This document shows, piece by piece, positions 1 to 8,930 of a DNA stretch of 64,000 nucleotides. The position numbers and the translations under genes are program-made. This DNA is from Verrucomicrobiaceae bacterium (GTDB lineage: Bacteria > Verrucomicrobiota > Verrucomicrobiia > Verrucomicrobiales > Verrucomicrobiaceae). Under the pieces are notes generated by a model that searched no databases, was not told where the DNA came from, and worked only from the letters and a program-made list of their open reading frames with translations. The DNA is taken from contig JADJPM010000004.1 of assembly GCA_016713245.1 (NCBI GenBank), positions 2,914,001 through 2,978,000 on the forward strand, given 5' to 3'. How positions within the stretch are numbered: position 1 is the first letter of the stretch; every line of letters begins with the position of its first letter.

Positions 1-2
1 TG

Positions 3-3000
3 CAGCTTGGCGGCCTAGTGACTGCGTCAGGCTCGGGAACTGGCCGTGGAGGCCGCGTCGATGTCAGCAGCCCGCTCGACATCATCATCGGAGCACCTGG
101 GGCAGCCCCGCAGCCTGGAAAGCTCTTGCTCAATGCGGAGCTGCTCAGTGCCTGGAATGCGGAAAGCCTCCTCATCGGTGGCGAGCGTGACAGCACTGGG
201 AACATCACCGTGCGCACTGCCAATCTCACCCTCGACAATGCCGGCTCACCACTCCTCGGCACGGATGTGCTCCTAGCCGCCACGCAAAATATGACCCTCG
301 CGACGGGATCTTCCCTTCAGCAAAGAGGCATTCAAAACGCGGCTGATGCTTTCGTCGTCAGTGGCAATGGTGCGATGGTCCGCGTGAGCGGCATCGCCGG
401 GGCGAAAACCTCCCGCAGCGGCGTTACCACCTCCACGCTGCCTTCGCTCACGATTGGTGCCAATACGGCGATCACCGGCCGCACCGTCACACTCGACTCG
501 ACGAATGCCACCACGCTCGATCTCACCACCCAGCTCACCGCCACCGCCATTCAGCTCAACAGTGGCCGTATCAGCATCCAGCTCACCACCCCCGGTGCCC
601 TGCAGCCGAATGCCGGTCTCGTGCTTGGTGGCAGTTTATTGACGGCTTTACAGGCCTCCGACTCGCTTTCGCTGCTTAGCTACTCCTCGATTGATTTTTA
701 CGGCACAGGGCCGTTTGCCTCCAAAGACGCACTGGAGCTTCACGCGGGTGAAATTCGCGGCTTCAATCAAAACGGCGGAGATATCGATCTGACCGCAACG
801 AGCCTCCTTTTGGACAACAGCGCCCTCGCCACCCTTCCCGGCATCACGGCGGCGGCGAATGGTGCTTTCAATCTGACCGCAGACACCATCATCATCGGCC
901 AGAATGCCCTCGTCATTGATCAGTTCAATGCCGTCACGCTTGCCGCCGCGCACGGGCTCACCGTTCGCGATACGGGTTCCTTCCGCACTCAAAACGCGTT
1001 GAACATCGTCTCCCCCTTCATTCGCGCCGAAAGCAAATCCACTCAGATCATCGCCGCAGGTGGCCTCCTGCACCTCAGCCGACCGACGGCCGCTTTCACG
1101 CCAACCACGCTCGGTCTGGGAGCCTCTCTCACCTTTGAAGGTGCCTCCATTCTCGCTGAAACGGATGTGCTGCTGCCTAGCGGCCTGATTTCACTGCGTG
1201 CCACCACCGGCGATGTGAACGTGAAGGGCCTGCTCAACGGAGGTGGCGTGGCACGACAGTTCTTCGATGCCATCCGGTTCACTGATGCGGGCGTCGTCTC
1301 ACTCGCCGCAGATGCTGGCAGCGTCATTATTGGCTCCACCGGCCTCATCGACCTCGCCGCGCAGGCCGGAGGCGGAAACGCTGGCACACTCACCGTAAAG
1401 GCCGCGAACGAGTTCCAACTCGATGGCACGCTCGCAGGACAAGGGGCTTCCTCCGGCAGCCTCGACCTTGACGTCGGCACACTCACTTCATTCGCCGATT
1501 TGAACGATCGCCTGAACGCTGGTGGTTTCACAGCCAGCCGCGAGATTCGCGTGCGTAGTGGAAGCATCGCCCTAGACGGCATGGTGAACGCCAGCCGCTT
1601 TCTCCTCGCCCTCGATAACGGTGCGATCACCGTGAACGGCACCATCAATGCCTCTGGCAGCACCGGTGGCCGTATCGACCTCATCGCCAAAGACGGTGTC
1701 ACGCTGGCGAATGGCTCCACGCTGAATGTTCGCGGCCAGAATTTCGACAACGCGGGCAAAGGCGGGGCCATCTGGATCGAATCCACCGGCACAGGCAGCC
1801 TCAACATCGCCTCCGGCTCCACACTGAATCTCGGAGTGGATGCACTGACAGCCTCCAGCGCCTCCCGCGGCCAGTTCAGTGGCAAAGTCCACCTTCGTGC
1901 TCGTCAGAATGCCAGCTTCAACGACCTGCTTATTGATCCCATCGCCGGGACCTTCATCGATGCCTCCAGCATCGAGATCGAAGGCTTCCGCACCTACGCT
2001 TACAACCAACCCAATGTGCTCCTGCGTGCCGGGGCCACTGCCATTCTCAATGAGCACCTCAGCACCACCACGATCCACAACAACAACACGAGCTTCATGG
2101 CGAACTACAACGCCATGTTCGCCCGCCTGCTCGGCGGAAACACCTCCATCCAGTCTGTCTCCGTGCTCCAGCCAGGCGTCGAGATCGTCAATAGCGGCGG
2201 CAGCATCTCCCTTGGCACGCCTACCTCGGCGGCGCTGGCCGATTGGAACCTCGCCAGCTTCCGCTATGGCCCGAAAAGTGCCGCAGGCACCCTCACCATG
2301 CGTGCCAGCGGCAATCTGGAGTTCTACAACACCCTCAGCGATGGCTTCGCGCTCGCCACCACCGGAGCACTCGTCGAGCGCATGTGGATGGCCACTCTCA
2401 GCGCCTTGAACACTAGCGTTCCGGTGAACTCGCAGTCGTGGAATCTCCGGCTCACTTCAGGATCTGATGTCAACGCGGCGAACTTCCGAAACACCGCCGC
2501 GCTCACCGCGCTCGGAGCCAACGCAGGCTCCCTCTTGCTCGGCAAAGACGCGGGACAAGGCACGCCAAACACCGTCGGTACAAACGCCACCACGCGCCTG
2601 GCCATCAACAACACTGGCAACACGGCCACCTCCGGCGCTCCAACGGCCGCAAATCGTTTCCAGGTCATCCGCACCGGCACTGGCGACATCGAAATCAACG
2701 CCGGCCGTGATGTGCGCCTGCTCAACCAGTTCGCCACCATCTACACGGCGGGTGTCACCGTTCCCACGCCCACCACGGTGTTCACCGCCGATGATTTCGT
2801 GCTCCCGAATGTCTCCGCCACCCTGCCGCAGACGGAGCTGGGAGCCGTTCAGCAGCTCTACGCCGTCCAATACAGCATGGCAGGCGGCGATGTCAGCGTC
2901 TCGGCTGGCGCGGACATCGTGCATCTCACACTTGCCAGCGGTGTTACCGTGCTGGATTCCTCACGCCAGCTCCCCAACAACTGGCTGATGCGCCGAAGCT

Positions 3001-5702
3001 ATGTGGATCCCTCCGGCCAATATGGCGTCATCAATGTGAACGCTGGTGGCGTGAACAACATCTCCGACCCCGCCGCCTCGACCTCTTGGTGGGTTAACTT
3101 CAGCAATTTCTTCGACGGCATCGCCACCCTCGGTGGTGGCAATGTGACGCTCAATGCCGGGCGTGATGTGCAGAACGTGAGCGCCCATACGCCTACCAAT
3201 GCTCGTGCTGCTCTGGGCACCCCCAGCGCAGCCGGCCTTCTCGAACTCGGCGGCGGAGATGTCACCGTGACGACAGGCCGCAACATCGACGGTGGCACTT
3301 TCTACGTCGAACGCGGCACCGGCACTCTCACAGCTGGCAACTCAGTGACCACGAATCAGGCGCGTTCCATCTCACTTGGCAGGCTCGGCCCCACTCTTCG
3401 AATTCTCACACCGGAGGCCTGGATGCCAGTCACCCTTTTCACCGGCAAAAGCAGCTTCGATGTCAGCGCCCGCGGTGATGTGCTGCTCGGGCCGGTGGCA
3501 AACACCTTCCTGCTCCCCCAGGGCCTCACCAACCGCCACTGGTACAAAACCTACTTCTCCACCTACTCCGCCGAAAGCTCCATCAACATCACCTCCCTCG
3601 GCGGGAATGTAACCCTCCGGCAGACGGCCACGCTCGGCACCAATTCGCCCTCCCCCATCCTCTCCCTCTGGATCAATAGCCAGATGATCTTGGGCGGTAG
3701 CTCCTTTGCCTCCCATTATCAGCCCTGGCTGCGCATCGCGGAGACAAACTCCAGCCCCTTCTCGACCTTCACCACGCTCATGCCTGGCACTCTCCGCGCC
3801 TCGGCCTTCAGCGGTGACATCAATCTGGCCGGGCGCATGAACTTCGTTCCCTCGCCCACAGGCACGGTCGAACTCCTCGCCAGAGGTTCCATCAATGGCT
3901 TCACCCGTAACGGCATCTTCAACAGCTTCGTGGGGGGAGTACCTGTGGAGCTTTCCATTTGGAGCGCCGCCAGCCTCAACCTTTCGGATGCCAGCCCGTC
4001 CGCCCTGCCCGGTGCCCTCAGCCCCTTCTCCTACTACCAAACCTTCTTCAACCCGGCCAGCCCTTTCGCCGTCAACAACGCTGCCGCACGCGTCACCAGC
4101 AACGTCTTCCTCAACAACATCAACGCCGCCTTTATCGAGTCCGGCTCCACGGCAGGAGCCTTTGCCAGCAGCCAGGCCAAGCAGCGCCTCCATGCCTCAG
4201 GCCTTTTGCATGCCTCCGACACCCGTCCGATGCTCCTCTATGCGGGCGGCGGAGACATCTCCGGCTTCACCCTTTTCTCCGGTAAGCAGACTTCCATTCT
4301 CGCCAGCCGCGACATCACCGACATTTCCTTTTACATCCAAAACCTCCGCGACAGCGATGTCAGCATCGTTTCCGCCGGCCGTGACATCATCGCCTACAAT
4401 GCCAGCGCCCCGCTGCGCACGCGATCCCTCGCCACCGGCAACCAGCCCGCCGCCAACGAATTCCCTGAGGCCGGTGACATTCAGATCAATGGCCCCGGCA
4501 CGCTTCAAGTGCTCGCTGGTCGTGATCTCGACCTCGGCACCGGTGCCAACAACATCGACGGCACTGGAGTGGGCATCACCAGCATCGGCAATGGCCGCAA
4601 TCCATTCCTGCCTTTTGAAGGCGCTGACATCATTTTGACGGCTGGCATGGGTGGTGTGGCCACTGGTCTAGGCGGCAGCCAACTCGATTTCAATCGGTTG
4701 ATCACTGACTTCAGCACGCCGCGAAATCTAGCGGACCTCGCCGAGTTGCTCGGCGTGCCCTCCGTGGATCTCAACAATCCCGCTTTGACCACCGAGCAGC
4801 AAAAACAACTCGCGCTCGGCCTCTTCTATGTGGCCCTGCGCAATGCGGGTCGTGATCGCAATGATCCGAACAGCCCTGATGCCGGTACTTATGCCGCTGG
4901 TTATCGTGCCATCAGCGCTCTGCTGCCCACACCGGGCACTGGCAGCATCTACACCCAGGCACGCGATGTGCGCACCAAGAGCGGTGGAGACATCAGCATC
5001 CTCGCTCCCGGTGGCGGCCTCCAGCTCGCCTCCACGGTGCTCGGTGAGACGCTCGCGCCTCCCGGCATCATCTCCGAGTCCGGTGGCAATATCTCCGTCT
5101 TCGCCAATGACGACGTGAGCATCGGCATCGCCCGTATCTTCACCCTTCGGGGTGGCGATATCACCATTTGGTCCAGCGAAGGAGACATCGCCGCCGGATC
5201 GTCATCCAAGACCATTCAATCAGCGCCTCCCACCCGCGTCATCATTGATCCGCAGAGCGCCAGCGTGGCCACGGACCTCGCTGGTCTCGCGACCGGTGGT
5301 GGTATCGGCGTGCTCGCCACCGTCGCCGGCGTGCGTCCGGGCAATGTCGATCTCATCGCTCCCATCGGTGCCGTCGATGCCGGTGATGCTGGCATTCGTG
5401 CCACGGGAAATCTCAACATCGCCGCTTCCATCGTGCTCAATGCAGGAAACATCGCCGTCGGTGGTGCCAGCGCGGGATCACCCTCCGCAGCCGCCGTTTC
5501 CACCCCGGCACTCGGCGGCATAGCGACAACTCCTCCGACTCCGGCCACAACGGACCCAGCCAAGCAAGCCGCTGAGAAGCAAAATCAGCAGCAACAAAGC
5601 CAGCAGAATCAAACGCCCTCCATCATTACTGTCGAAGTCCTCGGCTACGGCGGTGGTGAAGGTGATGAAGAGAAAAAACGCCGCAGTGGCGGGGCTGAGT
5701 AA
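3..5702 (+). CDS. Filamentous-haemagglutinin-like exoprotein, 5' end outside window
   Basis: The reading frame is open to the left edge (residues Q-L-G-G-L precede the GTG at 18), so this is the C-terminal ~1,899 residues of a longer protein and the start lies outside. The sequence is built of degenerate beta-helix-like strands with motifs such as GGDV, AGRD and GNIS, rich in Gly, Asn, Ser and Thr and without cysteine clusters. This is the composition of large TpsA/filamentous-haemagglutinin-type exoproteins. The last ~90 residues turn low-complexity (Gln/Asn-rich) and finish with a charged tail, GEGDEEKKRRSGGAE. No transporter partner is visible. The next gene starts 24 bp downstream on the same strand and may be co-transcribed. 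A surface or secreted adhesin is the likely role; the exact function is unknown. Confidence 0.8.
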   Translation, partial: QLGGLVTASGSGTGRGGRVDVSSPLDIIIGAPGAAPQPGKLLLNAELLSAWNAESLLIGGERDSTGNITVRTANLTLDNAGSPLLGTDVLLAATQNMTLATGSSLQQRGIQNAADAFVVSGNGAMVRVSGIAGAKTSRSGVTTSTLPSLTIGANTAITGRTVTLDSTNATTLDLTTQLTATAIQLNSGRISIQLTTPGALQPNAGLVLGGSLLTALQASDSLSLLSYSSIDFYGTGPFASKDALELHAGEIRGFNQNGGDIDLTATSLLLDNSALATLPGITAAANGAFNLTADTIIIGQNALVIDQFNAVTLAAAHGLTVRDTGSFRTQNALNIVSPFIRAESKSTQIIAAGGLLHLSRPTAAFTPTTLGLGASLTFEGASILAETDVLLPSGLISLRATTGDVNVKGLLNGGGVARQFFDAIRFTDAGVVSLAADAGSVIIGSTGLIDLAAQAGGGNAGTLTVKAANEFQLDGTLAGQGASSGSLDLDVGTLTSFADLNDRLNAGGFTASREIRVRSGSIALDGMVNASRFLLALDNGAITVNGTINASGSTGGRIDLIAKDGVTLANGSTLNVRGQNFDNAGKGGAIWIESTGTGSLNIASGSTLNLGVDALTASSASRGQFSGKVHLRARQNASFNDLLIDPIAGTFIDASSIEIEGFRTYAYNQPNVLLRAGATAILNEHLSTTTIHNNNTSFMANYNAMFARLLGGNTSIQSVSVLQPGVEIVNSGGSISLGTPTSAALADWNLASFRYGPKSAAGTLTMRASGNLEFYNTLSDGFALATTGALVERMWMATLSALNTSVPVNSQSWNLRLTSGSDVNAANFRNTAALTALGANAGSLLLGKDAGQGTPNTVGTNATTRLAINNTGNTATSGAPTAANRFQVIRTGTGDIEINAGRDVRLLNQFATIYTAGVTVPTPTTVFTADDFVLPNVSATLPQTELGAVQQLYAVQYSMAGGDVSVSAGADIVHLTLASGVTVLDSSRQLPNNWLMRRSYVDPSGQYGVINVNAGGVNNISDPAASTSWWVNFSNFFDGIATLGGGNVTLNAGRDVQNVSAHTPTNARAALGTPSAAGLLELGGGDVTVTTGRNIDGGTFYVERGTGTLTAGNSVTTNQARSISLGRLGPTLRILTPEAWMPVTLFTGKSSFDVSARGDVLLGPVANTFLLPQGLTNRHWYKTYFSTYSAESSINITSLGGNVTLRQTATLGTNSPSPILSLWINSQMILGGSSFASHYQPWLRIAETNSSPFSTFTTLMPGTLRASAFSGDINLAGRMNFVPSPTGTVELLARGSINGFTRNGIFNSFVGGVPVELSIWSAASLNLSDASPSALPGALSPFSYYQTFFNPASPFAVNNAAARVTSNVFLNNINAAFIESGSTAGAFASSQAKQRLHASGLLHASDTRPMLLYAGGGDISGFTLFSGKQTSILASRDITDISFYIQNLRDSDVSIVSAGRDIIAYNASAPLRTRSLATGNQPAANEFPEAGDIQINGPGTLQVLAGRDLDLGTGANNIDGTGVGITSIGNGRNPFLPFEGADIILTAGMGGVATGLGGSQLDFNRLITDFSTPRNLADLAELLGVPSVDLNNPALTTEQQKQLALGLFYVALRNAGRDRNDPNSPDAGTYAAGYRAISALLPTPGTGSIYTQARDVRTKSGGDISILAPGGGLQLASTVLGETLAPPGIISESGGNISVFANDDVSIGIARIFTLRGGDITIWSSEGDIAAGSSSKTIQSAPPTRVIIDPQSASVATDLAGLATGGGIGVLATVAGVRPGNVDLIAPIGAVDAGDAGIRATGNLNIAASIVLNAGNIAVGGASAGSPSAAAVSTPALGGIATTPPTPATTDPAKQAAEKQNQQQQSQQNQTPSIITVEVLGYGGGEGDEEKKRRSGGAE

Positions 5703-5726
5703 CCCACGTCTCACCATCCGCTTTCC

Positions 5727-7442
5727 ATGTCATTCGAGTTCCAACCTCTCAACGAGACTCCCGTCGAGTATCAGCCGCCGAAAATCCCCATCTTGGGACG
5801 TTTCAGCCTGATCCTCATCTTCGGCGTCCTTGCCTTGATAGGTGGCATCCTTGGGTGGAGCCCGGCGAAGAACGCCATCCGAGATGCTTGGGCACGTTCA
5901 CATGCCAGTGAAGCCATGACTTCGATGGAAGAGGACAACATGGGCCATGCCATCGCCGAACTCATTGAGGCACGAAACCTTTCCCCTGAGGAGCCCGACG
6001 TGCTCAGAGCCATCATCGCCTACCTCAAGCTCGTCAAAGGAGATCGCCGAGAGCTTGCCTATCATCTCCGCCTGCTCGCCACGAAGAAGCCACTCAACTC
6101 GGAAGAGCAGTTGCTCTACGGCTCCTGCCTGATCGATCTCGGCCGCGTGGATGAGGCCCGCCGCGTCTTCGAAGCGCTCGATAAAGACCTCGCTCGCACC
6201 CCGGATGGCCTCGCCCTTCAGGCCAGAATCCAAGCCGCCGAAGGCCAAACGGATGCGGCGGCGGCCACCGCACGCCAATCACGGCTTCTCGACAAAGACT
6301 CACCTGAAGCGCGACTCCAGCTCGCCATCGAAAACAGCCGCAGCGCCTTCCCGGAGTATCGAAACCAATCATGGAAAGCCTACTGGGACCTCTGCCAGCT
6401 CCCACCTCCCGTCGGCATCGCCGCCGCGCATGCCATCCTTCAGGATACACGCCTCACCGCCGAAGATGCCAAGCGTCTTCTACCCATCATCGAAGCGCAT
6501 CCACATGCCGATCTCACCATCCGACTCGAAATCGTCAGCGCCCTCATCCGCTTCTTTCCCGATCAAAAAGCCGAATTGATCCGCCGGGAGGTTTCCCGCT
6601 TCGAAGACGAAAAGACCGGCACGCTCGTCGAGATGGCCGCGTGGCTCGCCGCGCATCACGAGCATGCCATTTTGCTCCAGATCATCCCGCCACAACTCGC
6701 CACCAGCTCCCGCCCCCTCTTCACGGCACTTATCAAGGCACTCACGGGCGAAGGCCGTTGGCAGGAGATGAAGCAGATCCTCACCAGCAAGCGCCCGCCC
6801 GTTTCCAACACTCTCGTCTCCATCTGGCTCGCCGATGCGGAAAGCCATCTTCAGCCTGACATGAAGGAATCCCGCCGTCAGCTCAGCTTTGCCATCACCT
6901 CAGCCACGGCCTCACACGAATACGAAGAACTCGAACTCGCCTCCGGCCTCGCCGAACGCCTCGGCATGCCGGATATGGCTCTCCAAGGCCTTTTTCAGCT
7001 CGCCACTGCCGTCGAACCCCGCCGCTCAGAATTCCTCCAGCGTGCCAAAACCATCGCCATGAGTTCCAAGGACACGCGGGCCCTCATGCAGGTCACCCGC
7101 AGTCTTCTCGAACTTCATCCAGCCAATGCACAAATGGCCGATGAGCTCTCCTACCTTCGTCTGCTCCTCGGTGAGGAGATGGAAACCGTGATGACGGATG
7201 CAGCCACCTCACCTGCCTTGTTCAAAGCCCTCGCCGCCTATCGCCTCGGAGATCGCACCACGCTTCAAAGCGTGATGAACAGCCTCCAAAAGCCCGAAAG
7301 CATGCCACCCGGCCGCCGCGCCGTCCTCAGCGGTCTCCTCGCCACCACTGGCAAACCTGCCGAGGCCTACCAAATCGCCGAAAAGGTGCCAGAAGGCCTG
7401 TTGCTCGATGAGGAGCTAGCTTTTCTAAAACTCGCACGTTGA
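5727..7442 (+). CDS. Membrane-anchored TPR-like protein
   Basis: 571 residues. One hydrophobic segment at about residues 26-43 (FSLILIFGVLALIGGILGW) follows a short proline-containing cytoplasmic tail. The rest is alpha-helical with repeated pairs of helices (for example LLYGSCLIDLGRVDEARRVF and ALQARIQAAEGQTDAAAATA) that read as tetratricopeptide-like repeats. The protein is probably anchored in the inner membrane with a large periplasmic or cytoplasmic helical-repeat domain for protein-protein contacts. It lies 24 bp after the haemagglutinin-like exoprotein on the same strand, so a role in its export or assembly is plausible but inferred only from context. Its 3' end is 7 bp from a convergent DUF1501 gene. 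Confidence 0.7.
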   Translation: MSFEFQPLNETPVEYQPPKIPILGRFSLILIFGVLALIGGILGWSPAKNAIRDAWARSHASEAMTSMEEDNMGHAIAELIEARNLSPEEPDVLRAIIAYLKLVKGDRRELAYHLRLLATKKPLNSEEQLLYGSCLIDLGRVDEARRVFEALDKDLARTPDGLALQARIQAAEGQTDAAAATARQSRLLDKDSPEARLQLAIENSRSAFPEYRNQSWKAYWDLCQLPPPVGIAAAHAILQDTRLTAEDAKRLLPIIEAHPHADLTIRLEIVSALIRFFPDQKAELIRREVSRFEDEKTGTLVEMAAWLAAHHEHAILLQIIPPQLATSSRPLFTALIKALTGEGRWQEMKQILTSKRPPVSNTLVSIWLADAESHLQPDMKESRRQLSFAITSATASHEYEELELASGLAERLGMPDMALQGLFQLATAVEPRRSEFLQRAKTIAMSSKDTRALMQVTRSLLELHPANAQMADELSYLRLLLGEEMETVMTDAATSPALFKALAAYRLGDRTTLQSVMNSLQKPESMPPGRRAVLSGLLATTGKPAEAYQIAEKVPEGLLLDEELAFLKLAR

Positions 7443-7449
7443 GGCTTCC

Positions 7450-8871
7450 TCACGCAAACACCTGCTTCACCACCTTCGGATTCTCCACGCCGGTCAGACG
7501 CTGATCAAGACCTTGGAATTTGAAGGTGAGCCGCTCGTGGTCGAGGCCCGCCGCGGCGAGGATGGTGGCATGCAAATCATGCACGCTCACGCGGTCGATG
7601 ACGGCTTTGAAGCCGATCTCATCGGTCTCGCCATGATGGTAACCGCCCTTCACTCCGCCTCCGCACATCCACACGGTGAAAGCATGCGGATTGTGATCGC
7701 GACCCGGCTGCGCCCCCTTTTGAGCGATGGGCAAACGGCCAAACTCACCGCCCCAGACGATGAGCGTCTGGTCGAGCAATCCACGCTGCTCCAGATCGCT
7801 GATCAGGGCCGCCACCGGTTGGTCGCTCTCGGCCGCGAAACCGCTGTGATTGCCGAGGATGTCCTTGTGACCATCCCAGCTCTGCTGGTTCTCCATGCCA
7901 CCGCTGTAAATCTGGATGAAGCGCACGCCTCGCTCGACCATGCGCCGGGCGGTGAGGCACTGGGAGGCAAAGTGGCCGCAGTGCTTTTCATTCACGCCAT
8001 ACATCTTTTGAATGTGCTCCGGCTCATCCTTGATCGCAAAAGCCTCCGGCGCAGAGGTTTGCATGCGATATGCCAGCTCAAAGCTCTCAATGCGGGCATT
8101 CAGCTCACTCTCGATGGCCGATCCGACCAACGATTGACGGTTCAGCTTCGCCATCAGGTCCAACTGCGCCCGCTGACGCTGCGGCGTGAGCGACGCAGGC
8201 ACCGCGAGGTTGTCGATGGGAGCACCACTCGGCTTCAGCCACGTTCCCTGATACACACTCGGCAAAAAGCCCGCGCCCCAATTCGCCGCGCTGCCTTTCG
8301 GCAGGCCGCGATTGAGCGGATCACTCATCACCACAAAGCTCGGCAGCGAATCGCTCTCGCTCCCGAGGCCGTAGTTCACCCAGGAGCCGACGCAAGGGTA
8401 GCCCATGCGAGTCGTCCCCGTGTTCATCATGAAAAGCGCCGGCGAGTGATTGTTCGAGCCCGTCCAGCAGCTGTGAATGAAGCACATCTTATCCACATGC
8501 ATCGCCGTCTTCGGAAACAGATCGCTGCACCACGTCCCGCTCTCGCCGTATTGCTTAAACTCAAACGGCGACTTCATCAGCCCCCCCACCGAACCTGGAA
8601 AGAAGCCCGTCTTTGGATCAAAGCCTTCCAAGGTCTGCCCGTCACGCTTCGCCAGTTCCGGTTTGTAGTCCCAAGTATCCACCTGCGAGGGGCCGCCGTT
8701 GGTAAAAATCCAGATGATGGACTTCGCCTTGCCTCCGACCTTCATCGGCACCTTCGGTGCGAATGGATTCTTCGCCGCATCCAGCATCGAAGCGAACGCC
8801 AGCATGCCAAAACCACCGCCCGCACGGGCGAGCATCTCACGACGGGAAAAGCCAGGATTCATGTCTTTCAT
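7450..8871 (-). CDS. DUF1501 family Tat-exported protein
   Basis: 473 residues. The N-terminus carries a twin-arginine signal, SRREMLARAGG, followed by a hydrophobic stretch. The body has DUF1501/sulfatase-like-fold features: IIWIFTNGGPSQVDTWDYKP near residue 50, FIHSCWTGSNNHSPA, and GGEFGRLP with GRDHNPHAF near the C-terminus. This family is very abundant in Planctomycetes and Verrucomicrobia and is usually encoded next to a DUF1549/DUF1553 cytochrome-like partner. That partner is absent here: the upstream neighbour is the giant delta-60 protein. Start chosen at the first Met (MKDMNPGF); the Met at residue 4 is an alternative. Enzymatic function is not established. Confidence 0.85.
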   Translation of the reverse strand: MKDMNPGFSRREMLARAGGGFGMLAFASMLDAAKNPFAPKVPMKVGGKAKSIIWIFTNGGPSQVDTWDYKPELAKRDGQTLEGFDPKTGFFPGSVGGLMKSPFEFKQYGESGTWCSDLFPKTAMHVDKMCFIHSCWTGSNNHSPALFMMNTGTTRMGYPCVGSWVNYGLGSESDSLPSFVVMSDPLNRGLPKGSAANWGAGFLPSVYQGTWLKPSGAPIDNLAVPASLTPQRQRAQLDLMAKLNRQSLVGSAIESELNARIESFELAYRMQTSAPEAFAIKDEPEHIQKMYGVNEKHCGHFASQCLTARRMVERGVRFIQIYSGGMENQQSWDGHKDILGNHSGFAAESDQPVAALISDLEQRGLLDQTLIVWGGEFGRLPIAQKGAQPGRDHNPHAFTVWMCGGGVKGGYHHGETDEIGFKAVIDRVSVHDLHATILAAAGLDHERLTFKFQGLDQRLTGVENPKVVKQVFA

Positions 8872-8930
8872 GCGCCTATATACGAAGCAGCCCTGTGCGG
8901 TATCGTGGCGGTTTTATGTCGGATTGTGAT

